64,000 bases of DNA from Acidipropionibacterium timonense. Its GTDB lineage: Bacteria; Actinomycetota; Actinomycetes; Propionibacteriales; Propionibacteriaceae. Below, in pieces: positions 23,501 to 37,947 of this stretch. Both the position numbers and the translations under genes were made by a program. The notes under the pieces were generated by a model, which saw only the letters and a program-made list of their open reading frames with translations, had not been told where the DNA came from and ran no database searches. Positions within the stretch are counted from its first letter, which is position 1. Each line of letters opens with the position of its first letter. Location of the stretch: positions 1,718,134-1,782,133 of the forward strand of contig NZ_LR027558.1 of assembly GCF_900605005.1 (NCBI RefSeq), written 5' to 3'.

Positions 23501-23884
23501 GATGGACACCGTGTTGAACAGGTAGGCGCCGAGCTGGACGTCGGTGACGGCGTCGGTCGGCTCGCCGAGGGCGACGTCGATGACCAGGACGATGAACAGC
23601 GAGATCGACACGATCCAACTCAGCGCGAAGTACACCAGGCAGAACCACCAGGCGATGTACTTGCGCCGTCCCAGGGAGAACCCGAAGACGACGAGCAGCA
23701 CCGCCGTCACCCAGCCCGCCTCGTCGATGGGGAAGACGAGGACCGAGAAAAGGGTCGTCAGCATGTCGACCCACCACGTGTGGCGGAACAACAGGTGGAG
23801 GATGAGCAGGACGGCACCGATGCCCATGAGCCGGGGGATGACGATTGCCGCGCCTCTGTTCCTGCGTGCCTGAGTCGAAGTCAC
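20579..23884 (-). CDS. lysX: Bifunctional lysyl-phosphatidylglycerol synthase / lysyl-tRNA synthetase LysX
   Basis: The protein has about 1101 residues from the GTG at 23884 (a TTG at 23914 is an alternative). The first 230 residues hold about six transmembrane helices. A DUF2156/MprF-type aminoacyl-phosphatidylglycerol synthase domain follows (about 250 to 600). From about 620 on is a complete class II lysyl-tRNA synthetase with anticodon-binding OB fold, motif 2 FRNEGADATHNPEFTMLE and motif 3 GMGLDRLVMMLTG. It loads Lys on tRNA and moves it to phosphatidylglycerol, making the membrane less negative and more resistant to cationic peptides. The fused architecture is known from Mycobacterium and other Actinobacteria. 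Confidence 0.95.
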   Translation of the reverse strand: MTSTQARRNRGAAIVIPRLMGIGAVLLILHLLFRHTWWVDMLTTLFSVLVFPIDEAGWVTAVLLVVFGFSLGRRKYIAWWFCLVYFALSWIVSISLFIVLVIDVALGEPTDAVTDVQLGAYLFNTVSIGWILTALITQRKLFRARTARANIGRALAVLVGGLVATAAIGWVAVWATGGAGRPRNRLAALVMRIVRGSGTTAPTGPSSPGWIQSLVGFLMAVVVVVALLVLLRSQRNIAVMTLDDELSLRRLLDENPADSLGYFALRRDKAVVFAPDHGAAVCYRTELGVALAAGDPVGPVNQWPGAIDAFIDLAHAYGWIPAVVGTSEAGAVAWERAGLRTMRIGDEAVLSPQSFDLEAPEIRSVRHTVNRLRKLGYTTRVRRHDEIGHQELAELIELTEKWRQNGDERGFSMALSRLGDPLDGRCVMVEALYPEDGPRAGRPAGILSFAPWGNDGLSLDVMRRDVDGADNGVTELMVVGLMNAGREMGIRRVSLNFAVFRETIEEGSRVGASPVQRLNRRLIGAASRWFQIEQLYRSNVKYQPSWQTRYLNFGDAADLAQVGLAMGVAEGQVDIPRWIYPVDPPPQPIYSVQGHPEIAAFLESRSTPALVPARRLPEQVRARMDTRERIIDAGGEAYPPDCHPDHRPGQVAGAADGTVMSVSGRAIGIRDHGGVVFIDLEDWTGVCQVLLEERFVGAESLVRFATDVSLGDHLVISGRRGSSRNGTPSLLADQWRLSAKSLRPLPDRHTGLSDPEAKVRQRYLDLIVNPSARVQLASRSNAIRAVRETLLGHDFLEVETPILQTIHGGANARPFRTHINAYDLDLYLRIAPELYLKRLMVGGVNRVFEIGRNFRNEGADATHNPEFTMLEAYQAYGDYTQMRHLTQEMILAAARAATGGTVIRGKDRHGVDHEFDLADEWRVITVNEGISRGLGEEVTADTTREELIRHAERLGIAVGPKWSRGDVVIELHEHLSEHLTVEPTFFCDFPTDVSPLTRQHRDDPRLAEKWDLIVLGSEVATAYTELVDPVIQRERFTAQSLLAAGGDPEAMELDEDFLEALEYAMPPSGGMGMGLDRLVMMLTGASIRDTIAFPLVKPRRN

Positions 23885-23938
23885 GGTGCTACCTTGCCAC
23901 CAACGAGTAGGCAATCGAGAGTCGCGTCATCGCTGGAC

Positions 23939-25288
23939 TCACCACGTGAGGAGCGCGAGGACCTCGTCGTCGAGGTGGTCGGCGGCCAGCAGACGCCGTG
24001 CGGCCCGCCCTCTCGCGACGCCGACCGCCTCCCCGAAGGCCCGCGCCCGGGGCGGCCAGGCAGCGGTGATGGCCGAGGCCCACGCGGTGCGGGCGATGTC
24101 GAGGCGGCCCCCTCTGTCGACCAGCGCGGTCGGGTCGACGGCGGGGACGGCCTCGCCCAGCAGCCAGACGGCGTCGAGCGCCCGGCGTGTCTGCTCCGGG
24201 GTGCGACGCCCCGGTCCCCAGAGGGCGCGCTCGGACCGCACGAGCGGATCGGTCCGCCGGCCTGCTTCGGCGGACCGACCGTCGCTCCCCGCTGGATCCT
24301 CCCGCCCGGAGGTCAGCGCCAGGCTCGCCGCGAGGGCACGGGCCATGACCGCCCCGGGACGATCGGTCGGGAGCGCGGCGACCGCCCGACCACCCTCCTC
24401 CCAGAGGTCCGCATCGTCGAGCCGCCATCCCAGGTGGCAGGCCGCGCAGGCGGCGAAGAAGTCGACATGCGGGCGTGCCAGGAGGTTCTCGACGATGTCG
24501 ACGGCGACCTCGAGGCCGTCCTGACCCACCAGTCCCCGGGACGCCGCCCAGACCACGAGCCAGGCAGCGGCCCCACGCGTCCGTCTGGGGTCGGCCCCGT
24601 CGACGACCTCCCTGGCCCGCATCCCCACCTGGTGGGCCAGGGTGGGAGCGGCTCCGACGTCGAGGAGCACGTCACCGGGGGCCCGGCGCACCTCGAGCAG
24701 GTGACGTCCCACCGGAACGGCGACCGCCGGACTGGGCATCGCGACGCCGTCGAGGACGATCCCGGCATCCTCGTCCTCGACGTCGACCGTCTCGCCGATC
24801 TCGACGACGAGCGACTCGGGAAGCCACGCCGGCAGACCGGCCCGTGCCTCGGCCAGGTCGTCGACGATCTCGCCGCGCCACATCGACAACAGCGGGCGCC
24901 GATCGCTGAGGGTGGCGGTCCGGCCCCACAGGCTCACCCCGGTGTCGACGAGTCGACAGGCCCCGGCGATCTGCGACCACACGAGCAGGCCCTCGTCGAC
25001 ACGGGCCACGACCCGGCCGACGGCTCCGGCCGGCCAGGCCTGCACGGGGTCGTCCAGGTCGAAGCGCCAGGTGGGCCCCGGCACGCTGAGCGCGTCGTCG
25101 GCGGGGTGTCCCTCGTCCACCTTGAGGACGACCCGCAGGCTCGGCGTCGGTTCCATGGAGACACGCGCGGTGAGCCGGGCCCCGGCCGGGTGGGCCCAGC
25201 GTGTCACCCGTTCGCCGAACTCGGTGCCGTCGTCGAGGAGCTCCCACGGATCCGGGGCCTCGACCCAGGAGGTGCGCTCGGTCCACAT
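23939..25288 (-). CDS. Conserved-looking hypothetical protein, 449 residues
   Basis: I do not recognise this protein. It has a beta-rich N-terminal half with several Trp (TWRFDLDDPVQAWPAG, LLVWSQIAGACRL, LLSMWRGEIVDDL) and an Ala/Leu/Arg-rich helical second half (from about 270), with the pattern of helical repeats (HLGWRLDDADLWEEGGRAVA, RALWGPGRRTPEQTRRALDA). There is no signal peptide or membrane segment. It is transcribed in the same direction as lysX (54-base gap) and nei (68-base gap), so it may belong to one unit. GC at third codon positions is high, which supports a true gene. Confidence 0.75.
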   Translation of the reverse strand: MWTERTSWVEAPDPWELLDDGTEFGERVTRWAHPAGARLTARVSMEPTPSLRVVLKVDEGHPADDALSVPGPTWRFDLDDPVQAWPAGAVGRVVARVDEGLLVWSQIAGACRLVDTGVSLWGRTATLSDRRPLLSMWRGEIVDDLAEARAGLPAWLPESLVVEIGETVDVEDEDAGIVLDGVAMPSPAVAVPVGRHLLEVRRAPGDVLLDVGAAPTLAHQVGMRAREVVDGADPRRTRGAAAWLVVWAASRGLVGQDGLEVAVDIVENLLARPHVDFFAACAACHLGWRLDDADLWEEGGRAVAALPTDRPGAVMARALAASLALTSGREDPAGSDGRSAEAGRRTDPLVRSERALWGPGRRTPEQTRRALDAVWLLGEAVPAVDPTALVDRGGRLDIARTAWASAITAAWPPRARAFGEAVGVARGRAARRLLAADHLDDEVLALLTW

Positions 25289-25356
25289 GGTCAGTGTCTA
25301 CTCCATGCCTTGTCGGTGAGTGGTCGGTGAGTTCTCGGCCCACGGTCGGCCAGTGC

Positions 25357-26172
25357 TCAGTGGTGGCGACGCTGGCAGCGCGGACACCAGAAGAGGTGCC
25401 GTCCGGCGAGGTTCCTGCGCTGGACCGGGGTCCCGCAGACCAGGCACGGCTGCCCCTCCCGACGATAGACGTAGACCTCTCCGCCGTGGGCGTCGACACG
25501 GGGCGGCCGACCCATCGCCTCGGGCGTGTGTTCCGCTCGGACCGTGTCGATCCGGCCGGCGTCGACGCCGTCGGCCATGAGGAGGACGAGGTCGTCCCAG
25601 ATGGCACTGAAGGTCGACGCCTTGAGGTCGCGGCCCGGCGTACCGGGGTCGATGCGGTGACGGAAGAGCACCTCGGCGCGGTAGATGTTGCCGACGCCGG
25701 CGAAGATCCGCTGGTCCATGAGGAGCTCGGCGATCGACTTCGAGCTGCGGTGCACCTTCTGCCAGGCCAGGGCAGGATCGGCGTCCGGGCGGATGGGGTC
25801 AGGGCCGAGGGCGTCGACGACCTGACGCCACCGGTCCTCGTCGACGAGGTCGCAGGTCTGCGGACCGCGCAGGTCGGCCACGTGGGCGGCGTCCGACAGG
25901 CGCAACCGCACCTGACCGGTGACGGGGACGGACGGCCCGACCGCGAACTTGCCGATGAGCCCCAGATGGATGTGGACGAGGTGCGGCCCGGGAGCGTCGA
26001 AGTCGAGCAGGAGGTTCTTGCCCCAGGCTTGGGCCCCGGACAACGTCGCCCCGTCCAGGGCGGCCGCCTCGACGGCGAAGCGCCCCTGGGGGGAGGTGAC
26101 CCCCACGGGTCGGCCGCCGAAGGTCCGGTCGATCTGGCGGGCCAGTCGGTGGATGACGTGGCCTTCGGGCAC
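25357..26172 (-). CDS. nei: Endonuclease VIII-type DNA glycosylase (Nei1-like)
   Basis: The protein has 271 residues from the GTG at 26172 (GAGGAG upstream). After removal of the initiator the N-terminus is PEGH (catalytic Pro, then Glu), and SPQGRFA and AWGKNLLLDF carry the beta-turn Lys. LMDQRIFAGVGNIYRAEVLFRHRIDP is a family signature (H2TH region), and the C-terminal zinc finger is CLVCG...CPRCQ (Cys-x2-Cys-x16-Cys-x2-Cys). The order and motifs match Mycobacterium tuberculosis Nei1. It removes oxidised pyrimidines and nicks the strand in base excision repair. Confidence 0.9.
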   Translation of the reverse strand: MPEGHVIHRLARQIDRTFGGRPVGVTSPQGRFAVEAAALDGATLSGAQAWGKNLLLDFDAPGPHLVHIHLGLIGKFAVGPSVPVTGQVRLRLSDAAHVADLRGPQTCDLVDEDRWRQVVDALGPDPIRPDADPALAWQKVHRSSKSIAELLMDQRIFAGVGNIYRAEVLFRHRIDPGTPGRDLKASTFSAIWDDLVLLMADGVDAGRIDTVRAEHTPEAMGRPPRVDAHGGEVYVYRREGQPCLVCGTPVQRRNLAGRHLFWCPRCQRRHH

Positions 26173-26305
26173 GGTGATCTCCTCGCTCGATGTGGGCCGA
26201 TCCGGCCCGGCTTGCCCCGGAGGGGCCGATTCGACCCGCGTTGCTCCGGAGGGGCCCGTCCGGCCCGGGCGAACCCGGTTCGGGTGGACGTGGTGGAATG
26301 GCCCG

Positions 26306-26701
26306 GTGAGCAGGAAGCGGACCGACTCGACGGGCACCGACGACCGTACCGCGCCCCAGGAGGGACCGGCCGGACGCCGGACGAGGTCGCCCAGGGTGCG
26401 TCCCCAGGCGCCGTCACCGGCGTCCGTGGACACGACCTCCAGTGCCTCCGGCAACACCTCCAGTACCTCCGGCAGGGACACACCGCCCTCCGGCAGGAGC
26501 CGACGCGGCCCGGTCGTCGATCGGATGAGGGCCCTGCGGGTGCGCGAACTCGGCCGGTGGGCGCGATCGCGGCCGTCCGGGTCGAGCGCTCGGATGCCCG
26601 CCAAGGGCAAGGAGTGGGACGTCGTCCTGGCCACCCTGCGTCGGCGGGCCACCGGCGGCGGAGAGGTCAGTCGAGCCGACCCGTCGTCTCCCACCGCGTG
26701 A
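26306..26701 (+). CDS. Possible small hypothetical protein, 131 residues
   Basis: An ORF starts at a GTG (GTGAGCAGGAAGCGG) preceded by the -10-like TGGAAT six bases upstream. Third codon positions are mostly G or C, more so than in the other frames of the stretch between nei and rpiB. The product is basic, Ser/Thr/Arg-rich, with a more ordered end (RALRVRELGRWARSR, MPAKGKEWDVVLATLRRR). Its last 35 bases overlap the 3' end of rpiB on the other strand. No function is recognised, and the low-complexity middle makes a non-coding region possible. Confidence 0.45.
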   Translation: MSRKRTDSTGTDDRTAPQEGPAGRRTRSPRVRPQAPSPASVDTTSSASGNTSSTSGRDTPPSGRSRRGPVVDRMRALRVRELGRWARSRPSGSSARMPAKGKEWDVVLATLRRRATGGGEVSRADPSSPTA

Positions 26702-27176
26702 GCAGGTCGATGCGACGCTGGTGACGCTCAGCGCCGGAGAACGGCGTCGTGAGGAACACCCGGACCATCTCCCAGGCCTCCTCGAGGGTCTGCATGCGCC
26801 CGCCCAGGCTGATGACGTTGGCGTCATTGTGCTCACGGGCCAGCCGGGCGATCTCCGGGTTGTACGCCAGGGCGGCACGCACCCCGGAGACCTTGTTCGC
26901 GGCGATCTGCTCGCCATTGCCGGACCCACCCAGGACGATGCCGAGCGATCCGGGCTCGGCGACGACGGCCTGCGCCGCGGGGATGCAGAAGACCGGGTAG
27001 TCGTCCTGGTCGTCGTAGCTGGAGGCACCGTGGTCGACGACCTGGTACCCGGCCTCGGAGAGCTTGCCGACGAGGAACTCCTTGAGGTCGAAGGCGGCAT
27101 GGTCGGTGGCGATGTGGACGTGCGTGGGAACGAACGACTCCGTGGACGACTCGGGGGACGATGACAGTGAAGACAT
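26667..27176 (-). CDS. rpiB: Ribose-5-phosphate isomerase B
   Basis: The protein has 169 residues. It begins with a Ser-rich extension followed by VHIATDHAAFDLKEFL, the substrate-binding start of the RpiB/LacAB family, then YDDQDDYP, GIVLGGSGNGEQIAANK and RAALAYNPEIARLAREHNDA. It interconverts ribulose-5-phosphate and ribose-5-phosphate in the pentose phosphate pathway. Usual length is about 150 residues; the N-terminal 15 residues may not be translated, as a second start is possible. It faces away from the Eis-like gene with a short intergenic region. Confidence 0.93.
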   Translation of the reverse strand: MSSLSSSPESSTESFVPTHVHIATDHAAFDLKEFLVGKLSEAGYQVVDHGASSYDDQDDYPVFCIPAAQAVVAEPGSLGIVLGGSGNGEQIAANKVSGVRAALAYNPEIARLAREHNDANVISLGGRMQTLEEAWEMVRVFLTTPFSGAERHQRRIDLLTRWETTGRLD

Positions 27177-27242
27177 GGCCCCATGATGGCATCGGCCCGC
27201 GCCGCCTCACCGCGACCCCCCGTGACCGGCACATGTGAGCGA

Positions 27243-27248
27243 TAGCGT
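27243..27248 (+). promoter_or_regulatory. -10 element, leaderless start of the Eis-like gene
   Basis: TAGCGT ends six bases before the ATG at 27255, so transcription would start at or next to the start codon. No ribosome-binding site is seen. Confidence 0.55.
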
Positions 27249-27254
27249 GGGTGC

Positions 27255-28544
27255 ATGGCTGCCCACTCGATACACGCCCACCTTCCCGAGCCGTACCGCT
27301 TCGATCTCGTCGACACCGACGGGACCGCCTCGGACCGGTGCCGTGACCACATGAGGGCAGTGTGCCTGGGCTTCCACGTGGCCGATCCCGATGACCGGGC
27401 CGTCGCGAACTACTGCCGCGACTCGGCGGGACGACGGCTGCGCGAGGTGCGCACGACCACCCCCGACCTCGAGCTCGGCGGTCTGCCGGTGGCCACCCTC
27501 ACCAGCTACGACCTGTCGGTCAACACCGGTCACGGCCACCTCGAACCCGCCGACTTCATCACCGACGTCACCGTGCGGGCGACCCATCGACGCCGGGGCC
27601 TGCTGCGCGCCCTCATGACCCATGACCTGAGCCAGGCACGGGAGTCCGGCACGGCCCTGGCCACCCTCACCGCCACGGAGGGAGCCATCTACGGCCGATT
27701 CGGGTTCGGGGTGGCCACCCGCACCATGAGCGTCGAGGTCACCGGGGGCCGGCACTTCTCGCTCATCCACGACCCGGCAGGGTCCATCGAGCTGGCCGAC
27801 CCGGGGGCGATCGACGCCCTGCGGGTCGATGTCTTCACCGACTTCCATGCCCGTCACCGCGGGTCGCACGGACGTCTCGACTGGCACACGAACATGGCTG
27901 CCGGCCGGTACCAGGAGTTCGGGTCGACGCCGAACCGCCGGCTCCGGTCCGCTCTCCATCGGGATCCCGCCGGACGAGCCGACGGGGTGGTCTCCTACGA
28001 GGTGACCGAGGACTTCGGCTCGCAACTCACGGTGCACGACATGGTTGCGGCGAACCCTGACGCCGAGCTCGCCCTGTGGGACTTCCTCACCTCGGTCGAC
28101 CTCGTCACGACGGTCCGAGCAAGCCACGTCGATCCGGCGACGCCGCTGCCGTGGGCCGCCCGCGACCCGCGCATGGTGCGGATCACCGGCATGAGCGACC
28201 TCACCTGGCTGAGGATTCTCGACGTGTGCCGCGCCCTGGAGATCCGCGGCTGGGACCACGCCGGATCGGTCGCGTTCCACCTCACCGATCCGCTCGGATG
28301 GTGCCAAGGCACCTGGCGCATCGACGTCGCGGCCCCCGGTGCACAGCCCGTCGTCACCGAGCTCGACGACGCGACGGACGCCCCGACCATGGACGTCGGC
28401 ACCCTCGGGTCCCTCTACTTCGGGCTGGCCGGGGTCCGATCGCTCGCCGCCGCCGGGCGGGTGCTCGGCACGCCGGACGAGATCACGGCCCTGCACCGGT
28501 TCTTCGCGACCGTCGACACGGCACACAACATCTCGTACTTCTGA
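27255..28544 (+). CDS. Eis-family N-acetyltransferase
   Basis: The protein has 429 residues. The first 150 are a GNAT acetyltransferase domain with DFITDVTVRATHRRRGLLRA (acetyl-CoA loop) and IYGRFGFG, where Y146 matches the general acid Tyr126 of Mycobacterium tuberculosis Eis. A second GNAT-like and a C-terminal SCP2-like domain follow, and the protein ends in Phe, as in Eis, where the terminal carboxylate acts as base. Eis proteins acetylate amines such as aminoglycosides and lysine side chains. The gene is alone in its direction, has a leaderless-type promoter and ends at a bidirectional terminator. Confidence 0.85.
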   Translation: MAAHSIHAHLPEPYRFDLVDTDGTASDRCRDHMRAVCLGFHVADPDDRAVANYCRDSAGRRLREVRTTTPDLELGGLPVATLTSYDLSVNTGHGHLEPADFITDVTVRATHRRRGLLRALMTHDLSQARESGTALATLTATEGAIYGRFGFGVATRTMSVEVTGGRHFSLIHDPAGSIELADPGAIDALRVDVFTDFHARHRGSHGRLDWHTNMAAGRYQEFGSTPNRRLRSALHRDPAGRADGVVSYEVTEDFGSQLTVHDMVAANPDAELALWDFLTSVDLVTTVRASHVDPATPLPWAARDPRMVRITGMSDLTWLRILDVCRALEIRGWDHAGSVAFHLTDPLGWCQGTWRIDVAAPGAQPVVTELDDATDAPTMDVGTLGSLYFGLAGVRSLAAAGRVLGTPDEITALHRFFATVDTAHNISYF

Positions 28545-28562
28545 GACGTCCGAGGTCGATCC

Positions 28563-28598
28563 CCCGGCGAGGGGTGCACGGGCTCACCCGTCGCCGGG
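28563..28598. terminator. Bidirectional terminator between the Eis-like gene and ligA
   Basis: The arms CCCGGCGAGGGGTG (28563-28576) and CACCCGTCGCCGGG (28585-28598) pair over 14 bp with one mismatch around an 8-base loop. It lies between the two convergent stops (28544 and 28602). No T-run, as often in high-GC bacteria. Confidence 0.65.
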
Positions 28599-28601
28599 CG
28601 C

Positions 28602-32472
<3,871 letters not shown>

Positions 32473-32621
32473 GAGCACTCCTCGGGAGAGGTGGCGGACG
32501 GCGTCCACCGGCTGTGAGAACCCTAGAAGCGCTGTGTGAACTCACGATGACGTGCGGGAACACCGCGGATGACGACTTTCCCCGTCGTTCGGTGTCGGCC
32601 GCCCGTCACTCGACGGCGACC

Positions 32622-33224
32622 TCAGTCGAGGATCGGACCGACCGTCCGCGTCCGCTTGAGCTCGAAGAAGCCCGGGTAGGCCGTCATCCTCACGAATCCG
32701 TCGAAGAGCTCACCGGCCTGCTCCCCGCGGGGCGCCGGGGAGATGACCGGGCCGAAGAGGGCCATTCCGTTGACGTGGAGCACGGGGGTGCCGACGTCCG
32801 AGCCCACCGGGTCCATGCCCTCGTGGTGGGAGGCGAGCAGGGCCTCGTCGAACTCGTCGGTCGTGGCCCGGCGGGCGATGTCGACGTCGAACCCGCACTC
32901 GGCCAGGGCGGCGGCGACGGTCTGCTCGGTGTGCGGCTCCTTGCCGAGGTGGTACCGCGTCCCGATGGCCGTGTAGTAGTCGCGCAGGGCCTCCTGCCCG
33001 TGCACCTGGGCGACGCCGATGCCGGCGCGCACGCCGATCCAACCGGTACGGAAGGCCTCGGCGTGCTCGTCGTCGACATCGCGACCCTCGTTGAGGATCG
33101 ACAGGCTCATGACGTGGAAGACGGTGTGGACGTCGCGGACCTTCTCGACCTCGAGCATCCAGCGGGAGGTCATCCAGGCCCAGGGGCACATGGGGTCGAA
33201 CCAGAAATCAACGGTGGTCGTCAT
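32622..33224 (-). CDS. DsbA-fold mycothiol-dependent oxidoreductase (Rv2466c-like)
   Basis: The protein has 200 residues from the ATG at 33224 and is a thioredoxin-fold DsbA-family protein. It starts [13 protein letters not shown], and later [41 protein letters not shown] and [11 protein letters not shown] match M. tuberculosis Rv2466c along the whole length. Rv2466c reduces nitro compounds with mycothiol. Here the active site is C13-P-W-A, so the second Cys of CPWC is missing, and a monothiol mechanism using mycothiol is likely. Mycothiol exists only in Actinobacteria, which fits the organism. Confidence 0.85.
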   Translation of the reverse strand: MTTTVDFWFDPMCPWAWMTSRWMLEVEKVRDVHTVFHVMSLSILNEGRDVDDEHAEAFRTGWIGVRAGIGVAQVHGQEALRDYYTAIGTRYHLGKEPHTEQTVAAALAECGFDVDIARRATTDEFDEALLASHHEGMDPVGSDVGTPVLHVNGMALFGPVISPAPRGEQAGELFDGFVRMTAYPGFFELKRTRTVGPILD

Positions 33225-33360
33225 GGGACCAGTCAACCGTGTGGGACCCGATTTCACCAGAGCCCCGCCCAACCGGCGTCTGCGCCGCGACAGCACCGTG
33301 ACGCCGGGCCCCGGGGCCCACCGGCGAGCGCCGCCCACGGACGCCGCCGGGGCGAAGGGG

Positions 33361-34074
33361 TCAGTGGTGCTCGACCCGGGAGATCTCCTCGCGCATGTCA
33401 CGGCTGAGGTCGGCGTCACCGAACTCCTCGGTGAGCGGCAGCCGGAGCCGGAGATCGGTACCCAGACACAGCTCGGCCTGGCCCGACTCGAGGACGAAGT
33501 CGACGAGATGCCCCCCTCGGGTGCGTTCCTCGTCGATGACGTGCGCATGGCATCCCGCCACGGAGATGCCCGACTCGTAGAGCGGGGTGCGGAACCCGGC
33601 GACGGTCCCGTCGAAGTCCTCGAAGCGGACGATCTCCTCACCCTGGGTCGCCTCGATCATGGGACGGTAGGGCCGCTCCTGCTTGACGACGGTGCGTGCG
33701 CTGGCCCAGCGGAAGTGGCCGGTGATCCGCAGCGCGTACATGTAGTTCGAGCTCGGGACGAGGGCGTCGATCCGCCGGGACAGCTCCGCCCGGGTGACCG
33801 GCTCCTCGAAGGTCCGCTGCAGGGTCGGGACGAAGTTCGTGACGACGGCGTAGGGCGTCCGCTCCGACAGGTCCGGTTCGCTCACCGAGCCGTCGTTGCG
33901 CAGCCGGTAGCACCGTCCACCGAGGATGACCATCTCGCCGTCGAGCCCGTTGAAGGTGCCGATGCCGAAGGACCCGTGCCCGAGGAGCTCGGCCAGGGTG
34001 ACCTCGTCCTCGTACACGCCCTGGGCCAGGGCGGTGATGAGGCTGGTCTGGAAGATCTCGTGCCGGGTCGTCAT
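33361..34074 (-). CDS. alsD: Alpha-acetolactate decarboxylase
   Basis: The protein has 237 residues. It has the family signature [17 protein letters not shown] near residues 33 to 49, and the zinc site [19 protein letters not shown] with H176, H178 and H189. It converts acetolactate to acetoin, part of 2,3-butanediol/acetoin fermentation and a drain for excess branched-chain amino acid intermediate. No acetolactate synthase is adjacent. A -10-like TAGCCT lies six bases before the ATG, so the mRNA is probably leaderless. It is divergent from the toxin-antitoxin pair. Confidence 0.93.
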   Translation of the reverse strand: MTTRHEIFQTSLITALAQGVYEDEVTLAELLGHGSFGIGTFNGLDGEMVILGGRCYRLRNDGSVSEPDLSERTPYAVVTNFVPTLQRTFEEPVTRAELSRRIDALVPSSNYMYALRITGHFRWASARTVVKQERPYRPMIEATQGEEIVRFEDFDGTVAGFRTPLYESGISVAGCHAHVIDEERTRGGHLVDFVLESGQAELCLGTDLRLRLPLTEEFGDADLSRDMREEISRVEHH

Positions 34075-34080
34075 GGTCCA

Positions 34081-34086
34081 AGGCTA
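34081..34086 (-). promoter_or_regulatory. -10 element, leaderless start of alsD
   Basis: On the minus strand TAGCCT is followed by six bases and the ATG at 34074, so transcription should start at the initiation codon. The shared 74-base divergent region to the antitoxin gene is poor in GC and T-rich. Confidence 0.5.
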
Positions 34087-34148
34087 GGCCGTGACGCACC
34101 CGACCATCTTTCCTCGTTTCGATTTTTTCGAATTGATACCATGGAGCC

Positions 34149-34610
34149 ATGTCCCGTTCCTCCACCCCGTCGAGAACCGTCCTGCCCCCTCAAGACCTCG
34201 AGGAGATGCTCGAGCTGGCTACGTTCCTTGAGCATTCCCATGCTCCAGCCGCACTCATCGGCCCCGATGGACAAACCGTGCCCCTTCCACTGGAAGCCTT
34301 CAAGGTCCTCAAGGACGCTGCCCACGCCATGCGGGAGGGCCGCGCCATCACCATCGCCCCCGTCGACCAACTCCTCACCACCCAGCAGGCGGCCGACTTC
34401 CTGGGCATCAGCCGCCCAACGCTGGTCAAGTTGCTCGAACAGGGGCGCATCGCGTTCCAACGCCCCGGAGCCGGTCGCCATCGACGAGTTCGGCTGGTCG
34501 ACCTGCTCGACTACCGGGCCGAGGCGTCGACCGAACGTCGGGCGACCCTCGATGCCCTCACGTCCGAGGCGATGGAGCTCGGTCTGTACGACGCCACGGA
34601 GGATCGGTGA
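34149..34610 (+). CDS. Excisionase-type HTH antitoxin (partner of PIN protein)
   Basis: The protein has 153 residues. A MerR/excisionase-like helix-turn-helix lies near 75 to 120 (LLTTQQAADFLGISRPTLVK, GRIAFQRPGAGRHRRVRL), after an N-terminal domain with LEEMLELATFLE and PLPLEAFKVLKDAAHAM. This is the pattern of antitoxins that pair with PIN-domain toxins in Actinobacteria. It overlaps the next gene by four bases (GTGA/ATGA type at 34607-34610). The upstream region is unusually AT-rich (TTTCGATTTTTTCGAATTGATACC) and likely holds the autoregulated promoter. Confidence 0.8.
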   Translation: MSRSSTPSRTVLPPQDLEEMLELATFLEHSHAPAALIGPDGQTVPLPLEAFKVLKDAAHAMREGRAITIAPVDQLLTTQQAADFLGISRPTLVKLLEQGRIAFQRPGAGRHRRVRLVDLLDYRAEASTERRATLDALTSEAMELGLYDATEDR

Positions 34611-35203
34611 CCAGGTTCAGCGCACTCCTCGACACCTGCGTCCTGGTACCGATCGTCCAGGCGGACACCTTGCTCCGACTCGCGGAGAAGGGGCTGTACC
34701 GCCCCATCTGGAGCGCCAGGATCATGGACGAGTTGGTCAGTGCGATCGAGAGGGTCCACCCGCACCTGCCCCCGGGAGCCGCCTCGCGGCGATCGGCACA
34801 GATGAACAGGGCCTTCCCTGACGCCTGCGTGCGGGCCGCGAGGAGCCCTATCGAGGACCTCGTCCTGCCGGACGACGGGGACATCAACGTCCTCGAGGCC
34901 GCCATTCGTGGCCGGGCCGACGTCATCGTCACCGACAACCTCAAGGACTTCCCGGAATCCGCCCTGGCGCCTTTTGACCTGGAAGCGCAGAGCGCCGACG
35001 AATTCCTGGGGAACCAGCTCGATCTCGATCCGGATGCCACGATGATCGCGCTGGCGGAACAGTCGGCCGCCACCCGAAACCCCACAATGACGGTCGAGGC
35101 GATCCTCACCCGAATAGCCCGTGCCACTGCTCCCCAATTCGCCCGCGCAGCGAGGTCACAACTGTGGCGGATCGCCAGCACCCCCGGCAATGACGCCCCG
35201 TGA
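34607..35203 (+). CDS. PIN-domain ribonuclease toxin
   Basis: The protein has 198 residues and starts at the GTG at 34607, coupled to the antitoxin. PIN-fold acidic residues are visible: D9 in ALLDTCVLVP, a Glu in the first helices (MDELVSAIERV), and DDGDINVLEAAIRGRADVIVTDN with the third and fourth acids. PIN toxins cut RNA (often tRNA or mRNA) with Mg or Mn. The C-terminal 60 residues are extra (about 140 residues is usual) and may contact the antitoxin. The pair is likely a mobile stability or stress module. Confidence 0.8.
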   Translation: MTRFSALLDTCVLVPIVQADTLLRLAEKGLYRPIWSARIMDELVSAIERVHPHLPPGAASRRSAQMNRAFPDACVRAARSPIEDLVLPDDGDINVLEAAIRGRADVIVTDNLKDFPESALAPFDLEAQSADEFLGNQLDLDPDATMIALAEQSAATRNPTMTVEAILTRIARATAPQFARAARSQLWRIASTPGNDAP

Positions 35204-35328
35204 CCAAGGCATCCGTCACACACCGCCGGGAAGGACGACAGAACGGCACCGAACCGATAGAGTCTCACGGTGAAAAGGCGGAATCGGAAGATACCGAACC
35301 GCACGAAGGGAATCTCCACGGAGGCACG

Positions 35329-37920
<2,592 letters not shown>

Positions 37921-37947
37921 CCGTCCGCGAAGGACCGATGACGCACG

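Noticed and set aside
21746-25330. Long plus-strand ORF antisense to lysX and its neighbour
   Set aside because: It mirrors genes with clear family motifs on the minus strand, and long antisense frames are common in high-GC DNA. It has no domains of its own.
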